Part shown: piece after piece, positions 34,480 through 45,876 of the stretch
How the letters are laid out: every line of letters begins with the position of its first letter
How positions within the stretch are numbered: the stretch's first letter is position 1
Assembly (NCBI GenBank): GCA_021464245.1
Contig: JADCRB010000068.1
Span: forward strand, 11,912,544-11,976,543
Origin: Carallia brachiata
Taxonomy: Eukaryota > Streptophyta > Magnoliopsida > Malpighiales > Rhizophoraceae
Length of the DNA: 64,000 nt
Reading direction: 5' to 3'
The notes under the pieces: model-generated
The model's database searches: none
What the model was told of the DNA's origin: nothing
What the model saw: the letters and a program-made list of their open reading frames with translations, nothing else
Translations under genes and position numbers: made by a program

Positions 34480-35095
34480 ATGGTTGATCAACAGGTAGTG
34501 AAAGTCAATCTGTTGGTGGTTAACAATAATAACGAGTACCGAGCAGCTGTAGTGGGTGCCAATGAGCAGGCCAAGGTGAACGTGAAGGATATTTAGAGGC
34601 TTATGATTGGTGCAAATCCTTATTGCATTCAGTTGAGTACGAGAGCGAGGAACTATAAATTGAAGATCATTCACTTCAACAGGCTGTCATCCTTTTATGG
34701 GTTGCCTAATAAAGACCTTTTAACCTTCACTAGTGAATTCTACAGCACGGTTCAGACTTTGCCTTTACAAGACTATTAGGAAGATGAGTTTAGAATACGG
34801 TGTTTTCCTTACGCCATGAAGGACATAACTAAAACTTGGCTCATCAATTTACCTGAGGGATCACTTAATACTAGAGAGCAAATTTATAATAAGTTCACGA
34901 ATAAGTTCTACTCTCCATAGAAGACTGCAGAGCTTAGGAACAAGACTTGTTCATTTTCTCAGTTGGAGAGAGAACCACTTCATGAAGCATGGGAAAGACA
35001 TAAGACATTGCTTATGCAGTGCCCATATCATCAGTTTACAAGGTTGTTACATATGCAATTTTTCTATGACGGGTTCAATACTACTTCCCAGTATG
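34480..35095 (+). pseudogene. Athila-like gypsy gag fragment
   Basis: Reads as plant gypsy capsid: FYGLPNKDLLTFTSEFYSTV, then LEGSL-type region TWLINLPEGSLNTREQIYNK, FTNKFYSP, and SQLEREPLHEAWERHKTLL followed by CPYHQF. Several stops. It breaks off at about 35095 where a minus-strand copia fragment starts; the rest of the element is missing. Confidence 0.8.
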
Positions 35096-36235
35096 TGATA
35101 TTTTCAAGCCTATACCATTGCCAATTACTATTTCATCAGTTTCGCCATATTCCAAATAAAGTGACAAATTGTTTGAGTTTGGCGTCACGTAATGTGAAGC
35201 ACTGGACTTTATCAGCCACAAACGATCCTTTGATGATGGGATTTCGGCTGTGTTTTCCATGGGTGGATCTTGGAAATATGTTTTCCCGTAGAAGCACATT
35301 CTTGCTATATGATCAAACCGCTCACATAGCTGGCAGATAGGTTGTTGTTGTCCAAAAAAATCACTAGGAAAATTTTGTGTGTTTGCTGTTATGAGAGTTT
35401 GAGGCCGTGGGGAGTAACTTCTGCGTCCTCTCATATTTCTTGTTCCTGGTCCTCTGCAACTTCCTCGATTATTTCTATGAAAATAAGGTCAACCTCTGCG
35501 TGCAATATTTGCATTGATTGGAAATGCATATGTCATGGTTTCCTCTTTTTTGGGATAAGTTTCAAAATCAACCAACTTCTCGTGTAGTTCTTCAAACGTG
35601 ATGGAGATTTTATGTGCTCGAATGGTCATTGTTGGCTCCTCGAATTGATTTCCAACACCATTCAATATGTGGACAATTAGATCTTCATCAGCAATTGGAC
35701 CATGAATAATAGATAATTCATCTGTTGTGAGCTTCATGGATCGAAGGTAATCTGCAACTAAGCTTTCACCCCGTGGTTGAAAGAGCCTTTCTGTTAAAGA
35801 CATAATTCTAGAACGTGAGCTACTTGCAAATATTTTTTACAATTTCTCCTATGCTTCTTGTGCAGTGTTTGCAGTGGCAACTAATGTGACTGATGATTCA
35901 GAGACTGATGAAATAATTGCATGCAAAAGCAATTGATCTTGACGGCACCACTTATCATAATCTTGGTTTGTAACGGTGGCTTCTCCTTGGTTGATAGTCT
36001 TGGCTAGTCATGGTAAGGAACTATCTAAATAACTTTCAAGCTTATAGCCAACGAGCAGTGACTTGAATTGAGCTCGTCAAGAATTGTTCTTTGATGAAGA
36101 AAGCTTTAACGGCAGCTGAGCTACAACATTAATGGTTGTTATGCCAATAGAGGTTTGGATGATAGCTCTGGAGAACTAGACGGTGGTTTTGTTGTTGGTG
36201 TAGAAGATTTAGAGGCCATAGTGTGCTATTAGGCT
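35081..36235 (-). pseudogene. Copia gag-protease fragment (second copia)
   Basis: Minus-strand gag: open pieces 35489-35803 (MSLTERLFQPRGESLVADYL) and 35081-35434, the latter with a CX2CX4HX4C zinc knuckle (CQLCERFDHIARMC) and the start of the protease region (WLIKSSASHYVTP; the usual DSGAS is changed to KSSAS). Integrase, RT and 3' LTR are absent. The gag N-terminus runs to about 36220 in another frame. Confidence 0.85.
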
Positions 36236-36239
36236 TTGT

Positions 36240-36252
36240 GGCTGTGATACCA
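36240..36252 (-). promoter_or_regulatory. Copia primer-binding site
   Basis: TGGTATCACAGCC on the minus strand, initiator tRNA-Met type with one substitution. Confidence 0.85.
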
Positions 36253-36253
36253 T

Positions 36254-36500
36254 GAACAAGTATTGAAACGGCGAAAACTCACTCGATTGATTACTAAACA
36301 ATTGTCCCCTTTAAGTAGGAGTTACAAGCACTGTACAAGATAAGGACAAAACAACAAATAAAACCTGATATGCTAGCTGATATGATCAGCAGCAACCAAA
36401 GTAACCAAGAGGATAAAATGATAGAATGAAGCAATTAACTACCAAAGGAATACAACAATGTAACTAATACATGAGGGTCATCTAATATTTGATTCCCTCC
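36254..36500 (-). repeat. Copia 5' LTR (solo side, right edge uncertain)
   Basis: AT-rich sequence between the PBS and the LINE fragment, in the position of the 5' LTR. No partner LTR is present to define it. Confidence 0.5.
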
Positions 36501-37591
36501 TATTGCCCACTAAGTGGGCTTGGGGCCTTTGTCCCTTGAGGGTTTAGTGCATCCCTATAGTGTCTATAGGCCATTCCACCACTTGCAAGTGGTGTTGGGA
36601 ATAATTCTGGTTGGTGGAAAGCGCTTCAAAAGCTTACGATCCCAGGTAAAGTACGTCATTTTTTTTGGCGAGCATCTGAGCTTGCCTACAAATGTCAATC
36701 TTAACCAAAGAGAGATTCCAGTGGATCAACTTTGCCAAAAATATGGAGATACTCAAGAAACAATAAGCCATTCCCTCCTCACATGTCCTTCGGTATCTGG
36801 AATATGGTTACTTAGCCCACTTGGTCTGCCAAACTCGTAAGTCTGTTAGTCTGTTAGGAGAAGATGTCTCCGGAGGTGCTTGAACAAGTAGCAATGCTGG
36901 CTTGGAGTCATTGGCGGGCCAAAATTTGATGATCATTGAACAAAAATATTTGGGGCCTTCAATGGTGACTGATATGAACTATGCTAGCATTGTAGAGAAT
37001 GAGAGCAATTCTTCACCTCAAAGATGGCAAGTGTTGGAAGTTGCAAGTGTGAGTTGCAAAGGTCACAGATGTGCTCACCACAAGGTGCACAATAAGAATA
37101 AGACCAATAAAGACTTTATTAGAAACCATTTTAGCTGCAGATCATAATGCTCCTAGAAAGGCATATTTCAGTGAAGTGCCATGTGAACCTACGTATTATG
37201 TATTCTACATGCGCTAAAATTATCAACAGTAAAGGCTGTCGTTGTTGATGCTAGTGGTGGTATTAGGTGTGTTTTTGGGATCATACGGTTTCTTCTCTGT
37301 TGGTTTCTCAATGAGAATGATGGGAGCTTTTCAAAGATTGTTTTGGAGATGCTAGCCATTCGGAAAGCGGTAGAGAATAGTACATTGGTTTGGAATCTCT
37401 TGCTGCTGTATATGTCAAGAGGCAACACAATGAAGCGGCACACCTTTAGCCAAAACAGCTCTAGTTCGTTCGAATGAGTGTTCTTGGAATCAACTAAGCC
37501 TCAGTTCAGTTTTTCCCATTCTTGACAATGATGTATGGCTTTTACAACATTTAATGAAAGCAATCGTATTTTGATTTCAAAAAAAAAAAAA
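36500..37591 (+). mobile_element. LINE (L1-type) 3' end, 5'-truncated
   Basis: Plus-strand frames carry the zf-RVT domain that follows plant LINE reverse transcriptase (WWKALQKL, IPGKVRHFFWRAS, then LCQKYGDTQETISHSLLTCP with the conserved Cys/His set) and downstream RNase H-like text (LAKTALVRSNECSWNQLSLS). It ends with a poly(A) run at 37579-37591. Internal stops; dead. 5' truncation is usual for LINE copies. Confidence 0.85.
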
Positions 37592-38212
37592 GACTTTATC
37601 TAAAATACATAATCTTCAACCAAACACTTTGAAGTGGTAAATTCGGGTTTAATGGCCCACTAAAGGATTTACTGTTACAGAGAATTGAATCGGTTATAAT
37701 CTTTGCCCTCAATTTTAACTCTTTCTATCCTTGAACCGTAGTATCATTAGCATGGAAGCAATCAATGCTGGTCTAAATAAGAGGAAGTTTTCATCAACTT
37801 TGGGGACAACATATGCAATAAAAGGATGCTTTTTTATACATAAATTTTACAATAACCCTTATAAATCTGTCTACTACAAAATATATATTCTCACTAATAA
37901 ATGAGTTCATTGGCTATATATAAAGAGGGTGACTAAATGATCTGTTTCACAAATTTGTCAATAAAAGGAACATTCATGGCTACAAGACAATCACTGCTAT
38001 AATTGTGTACAATGTCTAAAGGTAACTAAGTGTAGTCCCCATAGTTTTACTAAAAACAGCGTTCCCTATGCATAAAACTCCTATATTGTGAAGTCTAGGG
38101 AAAACTCAAATATACACAGCGTTATTTTTGTCTCACACAAAGAGGCTGTTTCTGCTATAACTATTCAAAAATTTTATTAGTAATTAGTGTACACAATGAT
38201 ATCAATATGCCT
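37592..38212 (-). other. 3' flank of receptor-kinase copy B
   Basis: Non-coding sequence that matches the 3' flank of copy C at about 57750-58410 (for example 'tttacaataacccttataaa' and 'aaatgagttcattggct'). It shows that the tandem duplication unit extends well beyond the stop codon. The LINE poly(A) marks where the similarity begins. Confidence 0.75.
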
Positions 38213-38514
38213 TTACCGAACTTCAAGCATAGTGATGGTCACGTCATTAACAGTGTTTGCACCTTCACTGGTTGATGGGTCTCCACTATTGTAACTTCCC
38301 TTCAGGATAAATGCAGGTTGTTTCGGAGATGGAAGAATGGTATCATTGCTTAGCATGAAAATGACAGTGGACATTGTGGCCGATCTACTGCAGCTTCTTG
38401 AACGCACAATAGCCCAATTTGGATGCACCTGAAGACCTCATGTTCGGGGTACGAGCCAGCCAGTGACAAGTCCACTGTCTCCATTGCCCTGCCTTCTCTC
38501 CATTTCTCCCATAC
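38213..38514 (-). pseudogene. Copy B exon 7, kinase C-terminus and tail
   Basis: Begins [10 protein letters not shown] after a CCAG acceptor and continues [17 protein letters not shown], then a frame break near CGGCCACAATG (one base lost in the DRPTMS motif), then [16 protein letters not shown] and the Ser/Thr-rich tail ending at the stop at 38213. Confidence 0.85.
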
Positions 38515-38613
38515 CTGGAGAAGTTTTGGATTGTCAAATGCCAGCTGAAGTAAATATAAAAATGGTTCAATATTTGTGAAAATTGAGGTGTTTGATATCT
38601 CATTTTCACTTAC

Positions 38614-38762
38614 ATAACCGACTAGATTTGAAGAGGTGCACTCCCCATAGAATATACTGTTTTGTGACCAGTAATGATTTCCAAGAGCAAGACCCCGAAG
38701 CTATATACGTCTGATTTACAGAAAATATGCCTTGCATTGCATACTCTGGTGACATATAACCA
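38614..38762 (-). pseudogene. Copy B exon 6, kinase C-lobe
   Basis: Starts GYMSPEYAMQGIFSV and then loses frame: one A is missing in the GTAAAATCAGA block expected from the family's VKSDVYSFG motif. Length 149 bp against the usual 151. The same missing base is found in copy C. Confidence 0.85.
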
Positions 38763-38867
38763 CTGCAGAAGCATAAAGCGAAGCGCTACACAGTTATGTG
38801 GCCATTTACCAAACTTGAAAAATGAAATGGAAATGTTGTGAAATGCTTGCCTCTGGAGGATACTTAC

Positions 38868-39102
38868 TATGTTCCAACAATGCGTCTTGTGTTTGCTCCA
38901 ATTTGGTCCCTCCGACTATTCTAGCCATGCCAAAAATCTGAAATTTTTGGTTCATCAAGGCATCAAGCAGAACATTGTGGCCTTGAGATCTCTATGAATG
39001 ATTCTCAATCTTGAGTCTTGATGAAGATAAAGAATCCCTCTAGCAATCCCGCAAATGACGTTGAATCGCATTGGCCAATCTAGTTGTGATCTTTTTTTTC
39101 AT
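38868..39102 (-). pseudogene. Copy B exon 5, catalytic loop
   Basis: Contains [19 protein letters not shown] and IIHRDLKA, so the HRD catalytic loop is present, but indels occur in the leading A-run (39090s), after DLKA, and in the DFG region (an extra T and a missing C). The donor after GTTGGAACATA is intact. Confidence 0.85.
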
Positions 39103-39191
39103 CTGGAATTAAGAATTACAAATACTCAAGTATCTTTTTATTATTGTGCATAATCATATACACAAATGACGAGTATAGTGTGATGACTTAC

Positions 39192-39402
39192 CAAAAATGA
39201 CAGAATCCAAGCTTTTATTTGGCAAATACTCATACACCAACATCTTCTCTTGGTTTTGGATGCAACAACCTAGAATCTTTACAAGATTCCTGTGTTGGAG
39301 TTTTGCAATCAAGGCGACTTCTGTCATGAACTCCTCAGTCCCTTGTCCAGAATTCTTGGACAGTCTTTTCACTGCTATTTCCTTCCCATCATTCAATATG
39401 CC
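39192..39402 (-). CDS. Copy B exon 4, kinase N-lobe (open)
   Basis: 211 bp, the family's usual length, with an open frame: [20 protein letters not shown] carries the ATP-binding lysine (AVKRL), then [17 protein letters not shown] and [13 protein letters not shown]. Acceptor TTTTTCAG and donor GTAAGT. Confidence 0.85.
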
Positions 39403-39491
39403 CTGAAAAATTGAAAAATTGAATGCAGCATTTTCAGGGAGAAAATAATTCTGAGGAATTAAGACCCTGTTCAAAGAATGCAGCTGGCTAC

Positions 39492-39676
39492 CTTATAGAC
39501 TGCTCCAAATCCACCTTCTCCAAGCTTATTAGCAGTAGAGAAATTGTTAGTGGCTACAACTATGGTACTCAGATCATATAATGGCAAATCTGTAGGTGAG
39601 CCAATTTCATAATGCTCGTTTCTCAATGGAGAGTGTCCCAAGTTTGCTGAATTTGAGAATATAGCTCCGTTTTCGG
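39492..39676 (-). CDS. Copy B exon 3, juxtamembrane and glycine loop (open)
   Basis: 185 bp and open. It ends [21 protein letters not shown], in which GEGGFG is the glycine-rich loop. The phase joins correctly to exons 2 and 4. Confidence 0.85.
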
Positions 39677-40608
39677 CTGTCATTCAAATTTGGTAACAAA
39701 TAGATTATGAATGATTGGCCGAACTATAATAAATTTATAATTTTTGTTTCTAGTTCTCTTCATTGATAATACACCACAAGGGATTCCAAATCTATCTAGA
39801 GAGTTATGTCAAAAAAAAAAAAATCTATCTAGAGAATGACTACAACAGAAAGTAATTTTGATTTTTTACTTCAGGTCATCAGGACAATAACAATGTAGTT
39901 AAATAAGCTATTATTCATGGAAAGTGTGGATACGAAAAGTTATACTAATTTCTTTTACTTGACACATTGGAAAACTAAGTATATTCAACCCCTAACCACA
40001 CGACGTATGGGGTCATCATGAATATTTGTTTTCTTTTTTAAAAAGTTTTTAAAATTTTTTAAAGTCAAAAAAATTGAAACCATAAAATTAAAAAATAATA
40101 AATTCTAAAAAATTTTCACAAAAGGAAAAATAATCAATATGAGTAACATAAAATTAAATCCTCATAATATTTAAACTTTATATAATTTTTATGTTTAAAT
40201 AGAAATGTTAAAATTAATAAATTTTAATAGAAAATCTCAATTGTCAAAATTAAAAATTACATGAGTCTTACTGAGAAAATTACACAAAGAGTTAAACTTC
40301 AAAAGAAATAAACTGTAAAAAGTTTAAATGCATTTAACCCAAACAAAAAAGTAGATGAATCACCACACTTTTAGTTAAAAAGCCTTGATAAAATACTAAT
40401 ATCCCTTGCATTATTTTTTTAAGTGATTAGATCTTAATCTTTATTAACTAATATGAATAGATGGGAAGTTTCTTCTCTGCGCACCAGCGGAATAAAAAGC
40501 AACAAAAGCAAGATTTCTGCATAGTAATGTACCAAAAAGGAGAAAAAAAAAATAAAAAAGAGGAACAATTGCGTGGATAAAAACAGTGAAAAAAAAAAAA
40601 TTTCTTAC

Positions 40609-40737
40609 CTTTTCTCTTCCTTTTTACCAACCAATATGCGAGGAAGAGAATGAAAAACGAAGTCATAGCAATGGACACTACGAGAATTGCTTGGATTCCC
40701 CGCTTGGCAAGGGGACCTTTTGATTTTTGATATTTAG
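40609..40737 (-). CDS. Copy B exon 2, transmembrane segment (open)
   Basis: 129 bp: basic KYQKSKGPLAKRGI, then a hydrophobic helix (ILVVSIAMTSFFILFLAYWL) and a stop-transfer KRKRK. Acceptor TGTCAG; the exon 1 final G plus CT makes the joining Ala codon. Confidence 0.85.
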
Positions 40738-41158
40738 CTGACAAGTAGAAAGTTTAGCCAATATGATGGCGTCAGCATGAAAAACTCAGCCATTAATTCG
40801 AAAAGTAAATTGAGACTACAGATATCAAAATTGCAATAACTAAAAGCTTAGACATTTATTTTAAACATTTTAAGTTCAAAATTTGTGGAAGAGCAATGCG
40901 ACATTCATGTAAAAAAAATATATATATAACGGAGAAATATTATCCTTTAATTCTTCTTGTGTAGCTTACCAGCTTCATAATTTCTAAAAAGTTAGATGGC
41001 CAAAAAAACTCATGCCTATATCATCTATACTCAATACAAAAATTTACGATACTTCGTTAACAAAAAAGCTTAAAAAAAAAATCAAAAATCAAGAGTTAGG
41101 GTAAACTAAGTACATTTAGGTTTTTTTTGTTAAAAAAAAAGGAGTATAGATGGTATAG

Positions 41159-41868
41159 AGTCCAAGGTTGTCAGAATCGAACCGGTCATTGAACCAGATA
41201 TATTAGTGGGTCAATGTTCAAATGGTTGAAACGGTATTTAATAATATATATACATCAGTAAATATAGGTGGACGGGAAAATGAGGATACGGAACAGATGG
41301 AAAATTTTTTTTGTGCAACCAGGTGAGTTTTTTGTGCAACAAAATATTGAATTATTGCAATAAAATTTTGAAGTAATTTTTTATTTATTTTTAGTTACAA
41401 AAATTAAGCGTATTGTTGTATAAATAAGTCAATTGGTTACAAAAAAAATTTTCTCGTCTTCTCCATGTCTTCTTTTCAGCATCCACGTAACCGGACTCTA
41501 TATATATTTATGAAAAGTAATTGAAAAAAAAATATTTATTCATAATGATTAATTATTAATTTTTTTAGTGTTAAGAATTAAAGTGAAAGTTTTCATCAAA
41601 TTTGGAACTCAATTGAAATTTTTAGTTATAATTAAAACTTAAATTGTAATTTTAAATAATATTTTAGATTAAATTATAATGTAAAATTTTTTTGCTTGAC
41701 TTGAACCGGTATAATTGATTTGATTTTTTACCTGTTTTAACCGATTTTAATTAGTTTTGACCGGTCTGATTACCCACTCATGTTTAGGTTCAGATCGGAC
41801 AGGATTTAAAATCAGCCACTAATCCAACCGATTAAATCGACCAATCTAATCCGGTTTTGTTAACATTG
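41159..41868. mobile_element. Insertion of about 710 bp in intron 1 of copy B
   Basis: Copy C reads straight through (near 61380: 'gatggtatagagccatgcc'), while copy B has about 710 bp between 'gatggtatagag' and 'gatggagccatgcc'. The ends are AAGGTTGTCAGAATCGAACCGG and, inverted, AATGTTAACAAAACCGG. The same end type occurs near 57335-57370. It may be a MULE-like or unclassified short element. Confidence 0.55.
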
Positions 41869-43747
41869 ATGGAGCCATGCCATCTAACATTACTCTTCCC
41901 TAAAATTCCAAAAATATAAACAGTATTATAGACTTGACTAGAGAAGAAGAAAAATATGATATCAAATGAAATGCCGTACGTAATTGTAACATGAAATGTG
42001 TGCTGCGACTTTTGATATTGTAAACGAAATCACAAAAGCCCCAAACTTTGCAATACCCCCGTCCGGGACTCTCAAATATTTTTAAAAAATTTACTGTGGA
42101 GTATTGCCCCTGCTTATCAATTTTTACTCACAAAAAACATTACTGTGTTTTCTTTATTAAATTTTCTTTGCATCCCTAACTATCTTATAAATTGAGTCCA
42201 TTCAATTTATGTTTTTAATTGAAATTGGAACTAAAGCAAATAGATTCTATTATCTATGGAGTTACCATTCCTAAGGGTGGCTACGTAGCTTGTTTTAATT
42301 AATTTTTCTTTTTTTTTTTTCTGTTTGTGTATATATATATATAGTTGGCTCATTGTTTCCTTAGTTACATTGCAAATTTTAATCTAGTCTAAGAATTACC
42401 AGTAAGATATTCAAACTAATAGACTTTCTGCATTTTGTTGATGACAAAATCCTGACCAAATTGTTGTCTCATAAAAATTGCAATCTCATGAAAGAAAGTC
42501 CACCATGGGAGTTCCCAGTTCTTGAGCTTGTGTGCACTTCTTTCTTCTATTTTTTTTAAAAAAGAATTCGTTGTGTGAACTTTCTTATAGACACCAAAAA
42601 AAGACTCAATAATATTCTAAGTCAGTTAGTGCATATTTTCTAAAAGAATCGACCAAAATTCAACATTCTACCCAAAACTCCACGCACATGGGACTCATAA
42701 TATTTCTCCTGTTTGGATTTTGGAGATGAGCAATTCTTTTTGTATCTTGAAAAGCACTGACGCATTTAAAATAGGCGCCTGTCCGGAGACTTTACCTATA
42801 AAACGACGAGGGGTACTATATAAAATCATATTCATTTATGTTTTGGGAAATGTTGGTGGATGTGTATTTAGTGAGATCAAAGCAACAATAAATGATATAT
42901 CTTATTAGATAGTTAAATTTTAAAAAATAAATAAATAAATAAATTATTAAATATTATTAAATAATTTATATGACAATCTATATCTTTTTAAGGTACATCC
43001 ACTTATTGGTGCTTTTATGTTTTTTAGTTCTTAGGTATGGAAGAACAAAAGATTGTTATTTGAATTAATTGGCAATCAATGTGTAGGGACGGACCCTGAT
43101 CACTTCTATTAAGTACAAGAGACCTACCTGATCATAGTTATTTCATTGAGTATTAGTACGTAGGTTCTCTTAAGTGATATTAAAATAATAAGATAATCAC
43201 ATTAAATAATATTTAACATTATATTATTTTTTTTATTTTTTTAAATTTAATTATTTAATAATTTATATTATTTTAAAATTAATTTTTCAAAGTGGAATTC
43301 AAATTTTCTTTTTAATCTAATCACTATGAAAAATTATTGAAAGCAACATTAATAATAGTTTCTGGTGACAGAATGACAAATTTTGTAAGATTGTACTTTG
43401 ACTTAAATGGCAACCAATGTGTGGAGATTGACCCTAATACATCTATTGAAGACAAGGGATTTGATCTTAGTGATATTTAATCACTATGGAAAATTATTGA
43501 AAGGTACACCAATAAAATTGTTCTTTTCTGGTGTGTGTATATATATATAGTGATAAACGAAAATTATGTAAGATATCGCCTACAAAAAAAAAAACATTCA
43601 TTGAATTGATTTACTAGAAAATTTAATTCGATTAACTACACTTTCGATTTAGTTCAATTTGAATTAGTTGGTTAACCAAATTATTTATTTTTTTCTCAAT
43701 GCTCCATATAATTATGTGAAGGAAGATGCAGGGAAATAGAGATATAC

Positions 43748-45054
43748 CTGATTCAGCTGCATCGACACGGACATATAAGTCCTGCCCTGCACTTGAATAA
43801 CTCCTTGTGTCAACCAACAATCCCCAAACCACATCAGGCATCCAAAACCTCTCTCGTCTGCTGAAGCGAAAGCCGTGCAAGAGCAATTCTCCAAGCACTC
43901 CTGCTCACATTGCTTCAGGCTCAGACCCATGTCGGCACGTGCCACCGACGTGTCAGGTACCTTCACACGTGCCAACATCACGAACCCTTCTCCACTTTCG
44001 ACACGTGGACGAACCGGCTTTCCTGATGCAACCTCCTGACCCATCCCTCATGTACCAATCGCGTGGTGACTTGGGTCATATCCTGGTAGGCAATTGCAAA
44101 AAATTCGCCAGGATCATTATACGGGTCACAGTTACCATTCACCACATTCCCCGTAATTATCACAAAGCTCTTTTGGGGCGGACAAGTATGCGATCCACCG
44201 ATGTCGTGATCGTTCCACGTGGATCGTTGGATGTACCCTGATTCATTTACGATCATTCTGGTGAAATTGGACCAGCATTTGATGCATTTACTTTTAATTC
44301 CGTCCCAAATTGATACCTCATCTACGTTGTTCACAAAAATAATACGAAAGATGTAGTAAAGTATCTGTCTTTCGGGTACTCCGCTCCATCTCAGACCGGT
44401 CCACGGCCCGCCACGCCACCGTGGGAGGGAACCTTTGTAAGAAACAATTGTGGATACCCAATGGATCAATTCTTAAGGAAATGTCACCAATTCCAGGATC
44501 ATATTCAGACTTCCATGAAGAAAGAAACCGGCTAAATCCGGTCCTACGGTCCCCCAAGTTTCATCAAAGGAATCAAAGTGTCTGTAGGATAATCGAAGCT
44601 CTGCCATAAGACCCTTTTGCTATCCTGTTGAACCAAGACCAGATTTCCTGTATCCAAGAGCTGAGCCATGGAATTTTGGTCACTGCGAAGCCGAAACATT
44701 AGTAGACCAAACGGGACACCACCACTTTCGTTGTTCTCTAGGATGACAAGATTGCCGTGTTTGTCGACAGAGAGTGTCGGTCCGGGTACCATTTATAGGA
44801 CTATCTCTATTTGCCACCCACACAACTGTCTGCTCTGGAACTTTGTAGAACCAAATTCCGAGGTAGCGGCGGGTGGTCGAATTGTCGGGGCTGAAGAACC
44901 CAAGTGCGAAGCTGTGTCCACTGGAGACCAAAACGTTGCCATCTCTGATGGGCTGGCTTGGAGTTATGGTGTCGGTGGTGGATGTGCAGAGGGGTAAAAT
45001 AAGGAAGAGAAGAAGCAGCCACTCGGTAATTATAGACCCTTCTACAGATTTCAT
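43748..45054 (-). pseudogene. Copy B exon 1, ectodomain, multiply frameshifted
   Basis: Same order of domains as copy A (signal peptide LLLLFLILPLC, lectin, S-locus glycoprotein, EGF-like, PAN), but read only by switching among three frames: pieces 44680-45054, 44544-44792, 44318-44557, 43978-44469, 43712-44044 and 43632-43898. The donor at 43747-43746 is intact. Confidence 0.9.
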
Positions 45055-45230
45055 GGTGAGCTGATGACAATTGGCATTGGATCAGTGAAGTTTCATTTTG
45101 GACTACTAGATGATATCTTGTAGGCTGGGCGACAGGATTGTAGTTGGGGGATTTTAATAAGTGGGACCGCCCAATAACGTCAAGGTCCACTTTCGAACTC
45201 CCACGAAAAAGGGTCAATGGCAGAGAAAAT
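45055..45230 (-). promoter_or_regulatory. Promoter-proximal region of copy B
   Basis: Aligns with 2729-2900 of copy A, including the TTGACGT motif and the TTATTAAAA TATA-like element. Confidence 0.4.
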
Positions 45231-45439
45231 GAATGTACAGGAAGTGACGAAAAAACATAACAATACAGAAACAATAACATTATGTGAGATGACATGCCTT
45301 CATTAGTTGGGCCGTTGTGAGTTTGAGAGGATGTAGTATGTGCTCATATATTATTTGAAAAAATCTTATTAGTAACGTAATTGAAAGACATGTGTGAACT
45401 AATTTGAATTATTAAATTAAAAAATATATAAATTATTAA

Positions 45440-45850
45440 AAAATTATTGTAACGAGCTTTCATTGTTGAACTGGTCTGTCATTTAGGACCACAATTTTCA
45501 GCTTTTTTTTTTTTTTTTTTCTCTGTTTACTTTTCTTCCTGTGTGGGACGGGATGGCAACAAGGATCTGTCATCCACCCACAATTAATTTTGTAAAATGA
45601 CGTGGAAATTTTTCTGATGACTAAAAACTACAGACGGAAATTATTTGGATGACTAGAATAGACATGTGGAAATTAATTCAAGTATTTGATAAACAAATCA
45701 AATTTACAGTCCAATGAGAATATGCGTAAGGATAAGGAACGAAATTTTGAAAGGCCTGCAGTTGGACAAAGAAAAACTGATTAATCTACAATAGGTCCCG
45801 TCCGATTCGGTAACAAAAGTAAATAAGACATTGAATCGAAAAAAAATTGT
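45440..45850. repeat. Receptor-gene upstream repeat, copy 5
   Basis: Counterpart of 3161-3700 upstream of copy A, with a deletion of about 150 bp near 45690. It ends at about 45877 where Helitron-like sequence begins. Confidence 0.7.
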
Positions 45851-45876
45851 TCAATTTCATCGACTCAGATTTTTAT

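Larger units (their letters stand above)
38213..45054 (-). pseudogene. G-type lectin S-receptor-like Ser/Thr kinase, copy B (seven exons, frameshifted)
   Basis: Full gene structure on the minus strand: exon 1 45054-43748 (ectodomain), exon 2 40737-40609 (transmembrane), exon 3 39676-39492 (juxtamembrane and glycine loop), exon 4 39402-39192 (Lys, alpha-C), exon 5 39102-38868 (HRD, activation segment), exon 6 38762-38614 (kinase C-lobe), exon 7 38514-38213 (C-lobe end and tail). All donors and acceptors are GT-AG and phases fit the family. Exon 1 has about 16 small indels compared with copy A. Exons 5 and 6 also shift frame, and exon 6 shares its shift with copy C. As read, no functional receptor could be made, although some indels could be assembly error. 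Confidence 0.85.
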
